From: Stieleria sp. JC731
GTDB taxonomy: Bacteria; Planctomycetota; Planctomycetia; Pirellulales; Pirellulaceae
Direction: 5' to 3'
NCBI RefSeq assembly: GCF_020966635.1
Contig: NZ_JAJKFQ010000011.1
Location: 930,001-994,000, forward strand
Length of the DNA stretch: 64,000 bases
Positions within the stretch are counted from its first letter, which is position 1; every line of letters starts with the position of its first letter. Under the pieces are notes generated by a model that saw only the letters and a list, made by a program, of their open reading frames with translations, was not told the DNA's origin and searched no databases. Shown piece by piece: positions 45,269 to 54,481 of this stretch. The position numbers were made by a program, and so were the translations under genes.

Positions 45269-46408
45269 ATGATTGACCAGCAATTTTCAGGGGGCGTGTT
45301 CAATGACGAGCTGCCGACCGGGCGTGCCGGCGCCGAGATTACGTTGACTCCCCTGGCGATCGAAGCCCTGAGCATCAACGGGGATCGCTATGTGATTCCC
45401 TATCGCGATTGCAAAATCGAGATGGGGGGATTCAACAATCAAATGGTGTTCTGTCGCAATCCGGAACGTTCCGTCACCATTTTCTGCGATCACAAGAAAT
45501 TCGCAAAAAGCCTTTCGGAGCAGTCCTCTGGAATTTTGGAGGATCAGCTCGGCGCTTCCAAGCGAGTGATCAAAGCACAGTCGCGACGCGCGATGCTTTT
45601 CGGATTCGCTTGTTTTGTCGGATTGGTCGTCTTAACGGTGGCCGGATACTTTGCGGTGCGGCATGGAACGCCGGCTGCGATCCATGCGATGCCGGTAAGC
45701 GTTGATAAGAAGATCGGTGACCAGGCATATGCGGCGATGGACCACGGCGGTCCAGAGGTTCATGACGAGGTTGTCGTCGGCGCGATCGAGAAAATGGTTG
45801 ATCGTTTAGCACCGCATGCCGCGGTTGAGGGCATTGAGTTTGAAATCCACGTGATCGATTCGCCGGTGACGAACGCATTCTGTTTGCCTGGTGGCGTAAT
45901 CGTGGTTTACACCGGACTGATAAAGCAGGCAAAAACTGCAGAACAAGTCGCCGCAGTCGTCGCCCATGAGATGTCTCATGCGACCTTGCGTCATGGGATG
46001 GAGCGAGTCGCCCAGTCGCTTGGGTTGTGGGCCGGTGCGAGTTTGCTATTTGGTGATGTCACCGGCGTCGTCGCTGCCGGGATCGAATTCTTCCAGTTCG
46101 CCGCCGTCAACAGTTACTCGCGTGGCCAGGAAGACGCGGCCGATGCCGAAGGGGTCCGTATGTTACATGCCGCAGGCATTGATCCCAAAGGCATGGCGGA
46201 GTTCTTTGAAATCATGGAAGAAGAGCATGGTGACGTGCCAGACGTTTTAGCGTGGATCAGCACTCACCCGCAGCACGAAGACCGCATCGCGAGCGTCAAC
46301 GCTCTGGTCGACGCGTTACCCAAAACACAGTACACGCCAATCGAAGCCGATTGGGAACAAGTTCAAGAAAGAGCAACGAAGGGACCAAATCCCAAGGGAG
46401 AAGGTTGA
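45269..46408 (+). CDS. M48-family zinc metallopeptidase, membrane-anchored
   Basis: 379 residues. Residues 1-110 form an N-terminal cytoplasmic part. One membrane helix follows (AMLFGFACFVGLVVLTVAGYFAV, about 109-131). The peptidase domain has H233-EMS-H237 in VVAHEMSHATLRHG, and the third ligand Glu is in SRGQEDAADAEGVRML, the usual gluzincin arrangement of the HtpX/Oma1/BepA group. It likely degrades misfolded envelope proteins. The last codons overlap the start of an AIM24 gene (TGATG), and two more AIM24 paralogues follow, so peptidase and AIM24 proteins are probably made together. Confidence 0.88.
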   Translation: MIDQQFSGGVFNDELPTGRAGAEITLTPLAIEALSINGDRYVIPYRDCKIEMGGFNNQMVFCRNPERSVTIFCDHKKFAKSLSEQSSGILEDQLGASKRVIKAQSRRAMLFGFACFVGLVVLTVAGYFAVRHGTPAAIHAMPVSVDKKIGDQAYAAMDHGGPEVHDEVVVGAIEKMVDRLAPHAAVEGIEFEIHVIDSPVTNAFCLPGGVIVVYTGLIKQAKTAEQVAAVVAHEMSHATLRHGMERVAQSLGLWAGASLLFGDVTGVVAAGIEFFQFAAVNSYSRGQEDAADAEGVRMLHAAGIDPKGMAEFFEIMEEEHGDVPDVLAWISTHPQHEDRIASVNALVDALPKTQYTPIEADWEQVQERATKGPNPKGEG

Positions 46409-47064
46409 TGCACACCGAGATTCGCGACAAACCATCGTTTGCCAATTTGCATGTTCGGCTTGAACCCGGAGAGCAGATTATCGCCGAAGCCGACGCGATG
46501 GCCAGCATGGATGGTTCGATCGAAATGTCGACCAAGTGGAGCGGCGGCGTTGCCCAAGGCGTACTAAAACGCGTCTTCGGTAGCGAGTCGATGTTTATCA
46601 ACACGTTTACAACGTCGACCGGCGGTGATTTGGTGCTGACGCAGCCGTTTCCTGGTGACATGCACTGCATCGAGCTGAACGGAAACACGATGTTCCTTCA
46701 GCCCGGAGCATTTATCGCTTGCGAGCCCACGGTCAAGCTTGGACTTGGTTGGGCGGGACTTCGAATGTTTATCGCTCGCGAAGGCTTGTTCCGATTAAAG
46801 GTCAGCGGTGTTGGCAAAGTTTGGTTCGGGGCCTATGGCGGCATTTTTGAACGCGAGGTCGAAGGCGAGTACATCGTCGATACCGGACACCTGGTCGCCT
46901 ATGAACCGACCATTGGCGTTCAAGTTGGGATGGCCGGCGGAATCTTTTCAAGCTTCTTTAGCGGCGAAGGTTTAATCACCCGCGTTAACGGGCCCGGTCG
47001 AATTTACATGCAATCTCGATCCTTCGACGGATTAGCGGCCTGGACCAATTCGCACCTGTGGTAG
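46408..47064 (+). CDS. AIM24/TIGR00266 family protein, copy 1
   Basis: 218 residues from ATG at 46408, one base overlapping the M48 stop. Family signs: a starting LEPGEQIIAEADAMASMDG, a glycine-rich turn with KRVFGSESMFINTFTT, GLFRLKVSGVGKVWFGAYGG, then EYIVDTGHLVAYEPT and FFSGEGLITRVNGPGRIYMQ. AIM24 proteins form a compact beta-rich (TRAP-like) fold; the mitochondrial homologue shapes the inner membrane, while bacterial roles are unknown. First of three paralogues in a row. Confidence 0.9.
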   Translation: MHTEIRDKPSFANLHVRLEPGEQIIAEADAMASMDGSIEMSTKWSGGVAQGVLKRVFGSESMFINTFTTSTGGDLVLTQPFPGDMHCIELNGNTMFLQPGAFIACEPTVKLGLGWAGLRMFIAREGLFRLKVSGVGKVWFGAYGGIFEREVEGEYIVDTGHLVAYEPTIGVQVGMAGGIFSSFFSGEGLITRVNGPGRIYMQSRSFDGLAAWTNSHLW

Positions 47065-47131
47065 TGAGCCTGTATTGGGCGTAGTCGCAATCAACCAACA
47101 ACCGGGTTAGCAACCTTTTCGAGTTAGCAAT

Positions 47132-47815
47132 ATGCAGTACGAACTGTTATCACGACCGGCGATGACCGTTGCCAAGTTGACCTTGGCCGCGGGAGAAACG
47201 GTGACGTGTGAAGTCGGCGCGATGATCGCGATGAACGGCGGCTTTAACGTCGAAACGACCAGCCGAAAGAAAGGCGGCGGTGGCGGAATCGCCAAAGGGC
47301 TCAAGCGGATGTTCGCGGGGGAAAACTTTTTCCTCAACCACTTCACCGCGACACAGCATGATCAATCGCTGATCATCGGGCCGCAGCTGCTGGGCGACAT
47401 CATGTACTACCAAATGACCGGCGGTACGCTAATCGTACAAGGTTCTAGTTGGTTGGCGTCATCGACAAGCATCGACATCGATGCAACCTGGCAGGGCCTG
47501 GGAAAAGCTCTCTTCAGTGGTGAGAGCATGTTCTGGGTCAAGTGCAGTGGCGTCGGCGACTTGTTGCTAAACAGTTTTGGCGCGATCCACTGCGTTGAGG
47601 TTAACGGCGAGTACGTTGTCGACACCGGGCACATCGTCGCTTTCGAAGACACATTGCAGTTCCGTATCGGAAAGGCCAGCAAGAGTCTCGTGGGCAGCGT
47701 TTTGGGCGGCGAGGGGCTCGTTTGTAAGTTTAGCGGACAAGGCAAACTGTATTTCCAGTCGCACAACCCGCCAAGCTTTGGAAAGTTGTTGGGCCCTAAG
47801 TTGAAACCGCGTTAA
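47132..47815 (+). CDS. AIM24/TIGR00266 family protein, copy 2
   Basis: 227 residues. It has the same plan as copy 1: LAAGETVTCEVGAMIAMNGG, KRMFAGENFFLNHFTAT, ESMFWVKCSGVGDLLLNSFGA, EYVVDTGHIVAFEDT, GGEGLVCKFSGQGKLYFQSH. It is clearly diverged from copies 1 and 3, so the duplication is not recent. The glycine-rich segment near residue 48 (KKGGGGGIAKGLKRMF) is longer than in copy 1. A gap of 67 bases separates it from copy 1. Probably co-transcribed. Confidence 0.9.
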   Translation: MQYELLSRPAMTVAKLTLAAGETVTCEVGAMIAMNGGFNVETTSRKKGGGGGIAKGLKRMFAGENFFLNHFTATQHDQSLIIGPQLLGDIMYYQMTGGTLIVQGSSWLASSTSIDIDATWQGLGKALFSGESMFWVKCSGVGDLLLNSFGAIHCVEVNGEYVVDTGHIVAFEDTLQFRIGKASKSLVGSVLGGEGLVCKFSGQGKLYFQSHNPPSFGKLLGPKLKPR

Positions 47816-47893
47816 TTCGTATTCGTCATATCGGTCTTCGTCGGCAACTCATCGACAGCAGTTCAAACTCGTCCCCATCCCATTCGTGACATC

Positions 47894-49015
47894 ATGATTC
47901 AGTTCGCTTGCCCCTCCTGCCAAAAGCACTACAAAGTCGCTGACGAAATGGCCGGTAAGAAAGGGAAATGTAAAGAGTGCGGTCAGTTGATGATGATCCC
48001 GGTTCCCAAGCCGCCGGAACCCGAAATTGTGGCTGAAGATCCATACGCTTCGGAAGATCCCTACGCTGCCGAACAGCAACCCCAAGGTTCAGCGCTGGCG
48101 TCGGATTCGTTGCCACCATTTGACGCTCCTGGTACCGGCAATACCGCGAATCCCTTTGACATGCCACTGCCCTCAGCCGGATCGCCCGCAGCCGGGACAG
48201 CTGACGGGACGGATGCGATGTGGGGGGGGGCGCCACTGCCAGCCGGTTCGGCATTTCCGGCTGGTTCGGTACCGATGTCTGCCACGACGAACACCGGCGG
48301 CAACGACCTGTCGGGGACGACACCAGACCTGTCGTTCCAAATCACCCAGCGTCCAGATTTTTCGATGGTCCAAATCGATCTGGATCACGGTGGCAAGATC
48401 TTTGCCGAACCTTCCGCGATGGTTTCGATGTCACCAAACATCAAATTGGAAGCCGGCTTTAAGGGCGGTTTGGGAAAGACCTTTGGCCGAATGCTTGGTG
48501 GCGAAAGTCTGATCATCAACACGTTTACGGCGCAAGACGGTCCCGGTGAAATTCTGTTTGCAGGTGGAGCCGCAGGCGACCTTGCTTATCTGAGGCTGGA
48601 AGATAGCTGCGTCATGTTGCAACGCGGAGCGTTCATGTTGAATGGTCCCGGCGTCGAAGTGACTGGCAAGTGGCAGGGTGCGAAGGGCTTTTTCAGCGGT
48701 GAAGGATTGGTACTATTGAAAGCCAGCGGCACAGGAGACTTGTTCTTCAATTCGTATGGCGCCATCTTGGAAGTCGACGTGACGGATGAGTATATCGTCG
48801 ATACCGGATACATCGTTGCGTTCGAAGAAAGTCTTGACTACCGCGTCACCGTTCTGCCGGGCCTTCGCTCCGGCGGGAAAATCAAATCATTCTTCTTCGG
48901 TGGTGAAGGCTTGGTAGCTCAGTTCCGGGGCAATGGACGAGTCTGGATTCAAACGCGACAAATCTCTTCGTTCCTGTCTTGGGTCAATGCATTCCGACCC
49001 ACCAAGAACAATTAA
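47894..49015 (+). CDS. AIM24/TIGR00266 family protein, copy 3, with N-terminal zinc ribbon
   Basis: 373 residues. The N-terminal 40 residues form a zinc ribbon (C6-PS-C9 ... C26-KE-C29) typical of MJ0042-type ribbons in planctomycete and myxobacterial proteins. A Pro/Ala/Gly/Ser-rich linker of about 100 residues follows, then an AIM24 domain (about 150-365) with KTFGRMLGGESLIINTFTAQ, EYIVDTGYIVAFEES and FFGGEGLVAQFRGNGRVWIQ. The linker contains a run of nine G bases (48222-48230) read as Trp-Gly-Gly-Ala, a spot prone to slippage. The ribbon suggests contact with nucleic acid or protein. Last of the peptidase-AIM24 group. Confidence 0.9.
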   Translation: MIQFACPSCQKHYKVADEMAGKKGKCKECGQLMMIPVPKPPEPEIVAEDPYASEDPYAAEQQPQGSALASDSLPPFDAPGTGNTANPFDMPLPSAGSPAAGTADGTDAMWGGAPLPAGSAFPAGSVPMSATTNTGGNDLSGTTPDLSFQITQRPDFSMVQIDLDHGGKIFAEPSAMVSMSPNIKLEAGFKGGLGKTFGRMLGGESLIINTFTAQDGPGEILFAGGAAGDLAYLRLEDSCVMLQRGAFMLNGPGVEVTGKWQGAKGFFSGEGLVLLKASGTGDLFFNSYGAILEVDVTDEYIVDTGYIVAFEESLDYRVTVLPGLRSGGKIKSFFFGGEGLVAQFRGNGRVWIQTRQISSFLSWVNAFRPTKNN

Positions 49016-49275
49016 CTTGTCACTGGAAAGATCGGCCAGGAAATCTCACCATGGCTCGAACACGCCAAATGCGAGATGCTTTGATGGTCGAGATTAAACC
49101 GGTGTCATTGAACGATTGATTGTCAAATTGAAAATGCCAGCGTAGTGCTTCTCGCTGCGTAGTGCTTTTCGCCGCAATCTGTAGTGATCGATGTCGGTTA
49201 GCGACAAACGCGTTGTGACGTTCAGCTAAGATGCAAGCTCCGATTTGCATCCTGAACTCGATCAACGATTCCGAA

Positions 49276-50862
49276 ATGAAAGCGCGGTTCTACCCACCTC
49301 AAAAGCTTCTTGGTGTTGCCTTCACTCTTGTCGCCTGCCTTGGCCTAGCAAGCGGGCAACTGAACGCGGCGAAGCCCAACGTCGTTTTAATTTTGATGGA
49401 CGACATGGGGGCGCACGATCTATCCGGCGAAGGCAGTACGTTTTATCAGTCACCCAACATCGACAGTATTGCTGCAGAAGGTCTGCGCTTCAAAAACGGC
49501 TACGCAACTTGTTGCGTGTGCAGTCCGTCACGAGCGAGCATTCAATTGGGGACGTTTCCGGCGCGAAATGGGATCACCGATTGGATCGGCGCAAAGAGCG
49601 GATTGGAGTGGACGCGTCCAAACCGTGTTTTGCCAGCCGAATATGAACATCGGCTTCCGGACGAAGATGTCACGATCGCAGAGGCGTTTCGTGAAGCAGG
49701 ATACGGAACGTTCTTCGCCGGGAAGTGGCACCTAGGGGACAAGGGTTCGTGGCCGGATGATCACGGTTACGATGAAAACAAAGGCGGCCATGATCGCGGC
49801 AGTCCTCCTGGCGGCTTCTTTTCGCCGTATAAAAATCCAGTACTGGAAGACGGTCCCCCCGGTGAATCGTTGCCCATCCGTTTGGCCGAGGAAACCGCTG
49901 ACTACATCCGGCGCCACCAGGATCAACCATTCTTCGCGATGCTTTCGTTTTACAGTGTGCACGCACCTGTGCAGACGACGAAACCGTTGTGGCAAAAGTA
50001 TCGTGAGCTTGCACCGGAGTTGCCCGAAGGCCAAGAACGCTTCAAAGTCGATCGGACATTGCCGGTTCGACAAGTTCAAGACCATCCTGTCTACGCAGGC
50101 ATGGTCGAGACGGTGGACGATGCCGTAGGCGTCGTACTTGAAACACTGGAAGAACTCGAATTGGCTGAAAACACGATCGTGGTGTTCACCAGCGACAACG
50201 GTGGTGTGTCGTCAGGCGATGCGTATGCGACCAGTAATTTGCCACTACGTGGAGGCAAAGGGCGTCAGTGGGAAGGTGGCATCCGAGAGCCACTTTACAT
50301 TCGGTTTCCGGCGGCAATCAAAGCTGGCAGCGAAGACGCAACGCCGGTCACTGGTGCTGACCTTTATCCGACGTTGCTAGACCTGTGCGGGTTGCCGCTA
50401 AAGCCGCAGCAACACGTCGACGGCGTTAGTTTGAAACCCATCATCGAAGGCGGATCGATTGATGAACGTCCACTTTACTGGCACTATCCACACTACGGAA
50501 ATCAAGGCGGAGAACCCAACGCGATCATACAGCTTCAGCGTTGGAAACTGATTCACTACTTCGAAGACGGTCGGAACGAGCTTTACGATTTGGACAACGA
50601 CGCCGGCGAAACAAGTGATCTATCCCTGTCCAATCCTGCCAAGACCCAACAGTTGTGGCAGCAGCTGGATCAATGGCTTACCGAAGTCGGTGCTAAACGC
50701 CCTGAACCCGATCCTCGATACGATCCAAAACAAACGCAAGAATATTATCGACGCATACAAACTGCCAATAAACAAAGGCTTGAGGACTTCCACCAACGGA
50801 TTTTGAAGGCGAATTGGCAACCAAACGCGGAATGGTGGGGTAGTTTTCAAACAGTCGACTGA
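49276..50862 (+). CDS. Secreted arylsulfatase (FGly type)
   Basis: 528 residues from ATG at 49276, giving a clean signal peptide (KLLGVAFTLVACLGLASG, cleavage near QLNA). Metal site start: VVLILMDDMGAHDL. The formylglycine motif is C82-S-P-S-R86 in CCVCSPSRASI, the cysteine type matured by formylglycine-generating enzyme. GKWHLG, HAPVQTTKP and TSDNGG complete the family pattern. It hydrolyses sulfate esters outside the cytoplasm, likely from algal polysaccharides, as in other planctomycetes with many sulfatases. Single gene. Confidence 0.92.
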   Translation: MKARFYPPQKLLGVAFTLVACLGLASGQLNAAKPNVVLILMDDMGAHDLSGEGSTFYQSPNIDSIAAEGLRFKNGYATCCVCSPSRASIQLGTFPARNGITDWIGAKSGLEWTRPNRVLPAEYEHRLPDEDVTIAEAFREAGYGTFFAGKWHLGDKGSWPDDHGYDENKGGHDRGSPPGGFFSPYKNPVLEDGPPGESLPIRLAEETADYIRRHQDQPFFAMLSFYSVHAPVQTTKPLWQKYRELAPELPEGQERFKVDRTLPVRQVQDHPVYAGMVETVDDAVGVVLETLEELELAENTIVVFTSDNGGVSSGDAYATSNLPLRGGKGRQWEGGIREPLYIRFPAAIKAGSEDATPVTGADLYPTLLDLCGLPLKPQQHVDGVSLKPIIEGGSIDERPLYWHYPHYGNQGGEPNAIIQLQRWKLIHYFEDGRNELYDLDNDAGETSDLSLSNPAKTQQLWQQLDQWLTEVGAKRPEPDPRYDPKQTQEYYRRIQTANKQRLEDFHQRILKANWQPNAEWWGSFQTVD

Positions 50863-51006
50863 TCTTTAAGTATCATGCAGTTGGTCTTGACAGCTGGTTG
50901 AATGAATCGATAGCTGTCGTGAGATAACAAAGTGAGTGCCGACTGATACACACGCGAAACGATTTTTCATGGCGTTGATGTGTCCTCGGCAGCCCGTTGT
51001 TCTTCC

Positions 51007-51011
51007 GGAGG
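51007..51011 (+). promoter_or_regulatory. Shine-Dalgarno site deciding start of hypothetical gene
   Basis: GGAGG eight bases before ATG 51020; in-frame GTG (50936) and ATG codons upstream lack such a site. Confidence 0.6.
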
Positions 51012-51019
51012 CTTTGCCG

Positions 51020-51598
51020 ATGACGTCAACTGGGGACGCAAATCCAGACAACACGGATCGGGATGAAGATTCTCGACCAAGTTCGTCAACCATCGAAAGA
51101 TTCTTTCGTGGTGTTAGCGAGTTTATCTTTCATACGAAACTAGGTGTGGTCGACGTTCAGTTGGTCGACTACGTCAGTGACTTGATGCTTCGGTTCGTCA
51201 GGGCCGATTCTCTTTATTCGCTCCGTCAAAACGATGGGATGCGAACAAAACATTTGCTTCAGATGGTTTCCCAAGCGGAACGTCGAATCGGACTCGCAAA
51301 GCGTGAGGTTTACCGTCATGTCGGTGATTTCACTTTGTTTTGGTCCGGCATGTATCCCGAGAGTCTGCAGGGAGCCAAGAATCATGACGATGTTCGTGAT
51401 CGGTTTCTGGACTACTGTCGACAAGGGAAGCGAGCCTACGCGATAGCAGCGCAGATCGAAGGCGGCGTCGATCGCCCGCCCTGTGAAGTTATTCACCGGA
51501 TGAGCGAACACTTCGAGATGTGTGCGTACGGGCTTCGCGAAATCCGCCGTCACTGGGAAGAGGACTGTGATGGTCCAGGTGGCCTGCTGACCTGGTAG
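51020..51598 (+). CDS. Conserved hypothetical protein, helical
   Basis: 192 residues from ATG at 51020. There is no signal peptide or membrane segment. The sequence is rich in amphipathic helices (FRGVSEFIFHTKLGVVDVQL, VSDLMLRFVRAD, LQMVSQAERRIGLAKREVYRH, HFEMCAYGLREIRRHWEED). The first 30 residues are acidic and Ser/Asp-rich, probably disordered. I do not recognise the family, though the regular codon use and strong ribosome site support a real gene. It follows the sulfatase by about 150 bases in the same direction and is followed by a tandem repeat. Confidence 0.65.
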   Translation: MTSTGDANPDNTDRDEDSRPSSSTIERFFRGVSEFIFHTKLGVVDVQLVDYVSDLMLRFVRADSLYSLRQNDGMRTKHLLQMVSQAERRIGLAKREVYRHVGDFTLFWSGMYPESLQGAKNHDDVRDRFLDYCRQGKRAYAIAAQIEGGVDRPPCEVIHRMSEHFEMCAYGLREIRRHWEEDCDGPGGLLTW

Positions 51599-51622
51599 GC
51601 GTTTAGCGGGCTATCGCCTTTA

Positions 51623-51799
51623 GGATTAGCCGTATGGCGTTAGCCACGGTTTGAGTGCAATAACCGGGGCTAACGCCCGTCGGCTGATGACCCGAACCCG
51701 CTCGATTTTAGGATTAGCCGTATGGCGTTCGCCACGGTTTCAGTGCAATAACCGGGGCTAACGTGCGTCGGCTAGTGACCCGAACCCGTATTTTCATAC
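51623..51799. repeat. Two tandem 88-bp copies of a GGATTAGCCGTATGGCGTT repeat
   Basis: GGATTAGCCGTATGGCGTTA starts at 51623 and again (with C for A) at 51711, a period of 88 bases. Each copy continues CCACGGTTT-AGTGCAATAACC and GGGGCTAACG--CGTCGGCT to TGACCCGAACCCG, with about five differences. GTTAGCC...GGCTAAC within a copy can pair as a hairpin. It lies between convergent genes (hypothetical and hemolysin III) and may act as a terminator. Confidence 0.7.
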
Positions 51800-51810
51800 G
51801 GAACGAAGCA

Positions 51811-52461
51811 CTAGCCAACCACGTACCACAGGATCGTCAGGAAGTGTGCCATAGCGGCTGACATTACGATCAGGTGCCAGACCGAATGCATGTATCGCAC
51901 TCGGTGGTCTTGCAGAAGCACCGCTACGCCAATGCTGTAGAGAACACCTCCGATCATCATCCCATAGCCAACTTCGGTAGGCACATGGGAGTACAACGGA
52001 ATCGCAGGTAGCCAGCCGAGAAGCAGGTAGCCAATCGTCGCAACGTTGTTGATTCGATGACGCGCGAAAAGCTTTGTTGTGATGCCGGTAAAAGCCGCAA
52101 CCCAAATCGCGATCAACAGTGGCGTTGAGGTTTCTGGCGGTGCATGGCGAAAAATGATCGGCGTGTAGGTTCCTGAAATCATCGCGTAAATCATTGCCTG
52201 ATCCCAAGCACGCAATCGATCCAAAAGCGGTTGGCGAAAGATCACGTGTGACAACGTTGATGACGTAAACGTGGCGACAACAGAGGCCGTGTAGGCGGCG
52301 CATGCGATCGCCAATCCGGTTGATTGTGCAGATGCTTTCCAGACCAAAAGGGTTCCCAATACGCATGCACCCAACGCGGCCAGGCCGTGTGTTAACGCGT
52401 TCGCCCATTCTTCGCCGTGGCGGATGGGGGCGTCTCCGTGTTGTGACGCGTTTTCTGCCAA
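51811..52461 (-). CDS. Hemolysin III/YqfA family membrane protein
   Basis: 216 residues with seven hydrophobic segments. The family motif with conserved histidine is seen in EEWANALTHGLAALGA (N-terminus) and RYMHSVWHLIVMSAAMAHFLTI (C-terminus), and YAMISGTYTPI lies in the middle. These proteins belong to the CREST superfamily with the PAQR receptors, and the histidines probably bind a metal at the membrane. The name hemolysin comes from a Bacillus homologue; the true role is probably lipid or membrane homeostasis. Single gene, convergent with the hypothetical gene. Confidence 0.9.
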   Translation of the reverse strand: MAENASQHGDAPIRHGEEWANALTHGLAALGACVLGTLLVWKASAQSTGLAIACAAYTASVVATFTSSTLSHVIFRQPLLDRLRAWDQAMIYAMISGTYTPIIFRHAPPETSTPLLIAIWVAAFTGITTKLFARHRINNVATIGYLLLGWLPAIPLYSHVPTEVGYGMMIGGVLYSIGVAVLLQDHRVRYMHSVWHLIVMSAAMAHFLTILWYVVG

Positions 52462-52656
52462 CCTGTTTACTATCTGTGTCGCGCATCAAGGATATCCACC
52501 CTGGGCAACTTATCCACAGATTAAGGTGGTCATCTGGTACGTCGCTAAGATACCATCGACCGCATTTTTAGGAAGGCGCCGTCACAAGCTGGACCGATCG
52601 TTCTGGTGAATCTATCCGCACATCAACTTGGGTGGCACCAAGACCAATCAAGTCAG

Positions 52657-53322
52657 CTACAGACGCAGTAGTTCAGCAGCAAGCTTATTGGCAGAGAAGT
52701 CAATCAATCGCGAAGGCGAGCGCAGCAGACTTTCTGCGGAGTGCTCATAGGGATCGAATGTGCTAAGGAACTGCTTTCTGGTCGGTGTGTGTCCCAAGTC
52801 ATGATGCCGCGACGCCGAAGCGAGCGCGATCGACTGGTGGGTGCTTACCATCAAGAATCGTAATTCCAGCTTCATGGGACGGTAGGAATCAATGTTCGCG
52901 ATTTCACAGTAGATCACCGTGTCGGCGGAATAGCGAGTTCCCATTTCGACCAATTGGCGTTCATCAAATCGACCGGTCTGCATCGGAGAATGTTGCAGGC
53001 ACATACGGTGGTCTGATTCGACAACTTCGACGGTGGATTGACGTCGCAGATGGGTCGCCAATTGGTGCATCAGTTCGGTCTGCTCGCGAAGGCGATCTTG
53101 TCGGTCCAGGCAGGTAACGATCAACACCCGGTTCGGACGCAATTGCCCCAACAGCGAAGACCGTCTCGTTGGAGTCGGTGCATTTGGAACTGGCGATTTA
53201 GTTTGGCAGGCTCCGGTGGGACAGTTCGTCGGTCGCCCACACTTTTCACATGCGATTGCGCTAGCGACTGAGATTAGCAATGAAAACAAGAGGCCCATCA
53301 ATGGGCGTAATCGTCCTTCCAT
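52657..53322 (-). CDS. Exported hypothetical protein, last gene of the flagellar left arm
   Basis: 221 residues. The signal peptide (LMGLLFSLLISVASAIACEKC) is followed by a Cys-rich linker (CEKCGRPTNCPTGACQTK). The remaining 170 residues look like an alpha/beta domain with RVLIVTCLDRQD near the start and YSADTVIYCEIANIDSYRP in the middle, somewhat like TolB-N/LpoB-type domains that read envelope status. This resemblance is weak. It follows the coiled-coil gene by 20 bases and is thus probably expressed with the flagellar sigma-factor group; a role in flagellar assembly through the envelope is possible. Confidence 0.6.
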   Translation of the reverse strand: MEGRLRPLMGLLFSLLISVASAIACEKCGRPTNCPTGACQTKSPVPNAPTPTRRSSLLGQLRPNRVLIVTCLDRQDRLREQTELMHQLATHLRRQSTVEVVESDHRMCLQHSPMQTGRFDERQLVEMGTRYSADTVIYCEIANIDSYRPMKLELRFLMVSTHQSIALASASRHHDLGHTPTRKQFLSTFDPYEHSAESLLRSPSRLIDFSANKLAAELLRL

Positions 53323-53342
53323 GACTCGCCTTTCGAGGTTGC

Positions 53343-54443
53343 CTACTGTTTGTCGGTGGAAAGTTCACGAACCAGAACTTCGTCCAGTTCCTCACGAATC
53401 GATTCCAGCATGCGATCGGTTTCACGAAGATAGCGATTGTATTTCGATTCAGCTTCGGCGAGTTTTCGTTCGAGCTGGCGATTTTCATGCGTCAGTCGAT
53501 CCATCTCATCCTGAGCGGACGCGACCGCTTCGGTCGAGTTTTGCAGTAGCGACTGTGTCGAAGTGAGTTTTTCACGAAGGCGTTCGCCTTCTGCGAGGCT
53601 GGTCGCGAGCTTGGCTTTCAGATCACCGTTTTCTTCGATCAAACGTAACGCATGCTGGGTCGCCGTCAGTGGTTCTTCACCAAGGATGGTTCCCCGGGCC
53701 GTTGGGGTTCGCGGATTGCCCACCATCATGGCGCCGGTAATCGGCTGGGTGCGGATCGGTGGTGGGACCGGAAGCGTGTTGTTCGGGTAGGCGCTATTGC
53801 GATCGTTCGACGAAGACGTCATTCCATAGGGGCCGATGCCGTCTGATGATAGAGCGTCCTGTTGGTACTGAACCGCAGTGGCCGGAGTTTCCTTTAGGTA
53901 AGGCTCCATCGAAGCGGTTTGAACTTTGCTCGAATCATCGCCCGAGATGATCGCCTGAGCCGTCTCATTCGAACGTCGATGGCTGATAGAACGACTAAGC
54001 CCACCGGGTTCGGGTTTCATGTATTGTGAATACGCAGACGTCGATTCACGGTAAACAGGTGGTTCGTCGCTTAGCCCGGGAACCGGTGCGACGTGCACGT
54101 CGCTTTGCAGCGGCAACGCGCTAGCGTCCCAGGGCTCTTGGGCTTGTGACTGTGTCGAAACATAGTCACCACCGGTTTGTGCAACTGAATCGTGCGGGCC
54201 TTGTGCATCGAGAGGCAGCGGAGCTTGCTTTTCATCGCTGCCGAATGCCGATTTGATTTTGTCTTTGACGCTTTGTTGAAAACGTTCCAGTCGCGCCAAT
54301 GCGCTCGCACGAGTACGGGGAGCATGATCGCGTTCTTGCGCACTCGCGGACGAACCGATTGTGATCGCGCTAGCGATGATAAGCAGCTGCAGAAGGCGTC
54401 GCTTTGTGTTCAAACGCAATTCGGATACAGGATTCAACTGCAT
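53343..54443 (-). CDS. Exported coiled-coil hypothetical protein
   Basis: 366 residues from ATG at 54443; a GTG at 54485 overlapping the upstream stop (GTGA) is an alternative start. The signal peptide (RRLLQLLIIASAITIGSSASA) ends in ASAQ. A roughly 230-residue Ser/Pro/Gln-rich low-complexity part follows. The last 110 residues are a coiled coil (ALRLIEENGDLKAKLATSLA to YLRETDRMLESIREELDEV). No known domain. Lying directly after the FliA-type sigma factor and the small protein, it probably belongs to the same transcript and may be a planctomycete-specific structural part of the flagellum or envelope. Confidence 0.6.
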   Translation of the reverse strand: MQLNPVSELRLNTKRRLLQLLIIASAITIGSSASAQERDHAPRTRASALARLERFQQSVKDKIKSAFGSDEKQAPLPLDAQGPHDSVAQTGGDYVSTQSQAQEPWDASALPLQSDVHVAPVPGLSDEPPVYRESTSAYSQYMKPEPGGLSRSISHRRSNETAQAIISGDDSSKVQTASMEPYLKETPATAVQYQQDALSSDGIGPYGMTSSSNDRNSAYPNNTLPVPPPIRTQPITGAMMVGNPRTPTARGTILGEEPLTATQHALRLIEENGDLKAKLATSLAEGERLREKLTSTQSLLQNSTEAVASAQDEMDRLTHENRQLERKLAEAESKYNRYLRETDRMLESIREELDEVLVRELSTDKQ

Positions 54444-54481
54444 CGGCGTGCGGCGATGATGTAGTTTTCTTGTATTCACGA

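Noticed and set aside
48222-48230. Run of nine G bases as a frameshift in the third AIM24 gene
   Set aside because: The frame stays open and the AIM24 domain follows in the same frame, so no shift is needed; only a slippage-prone site.
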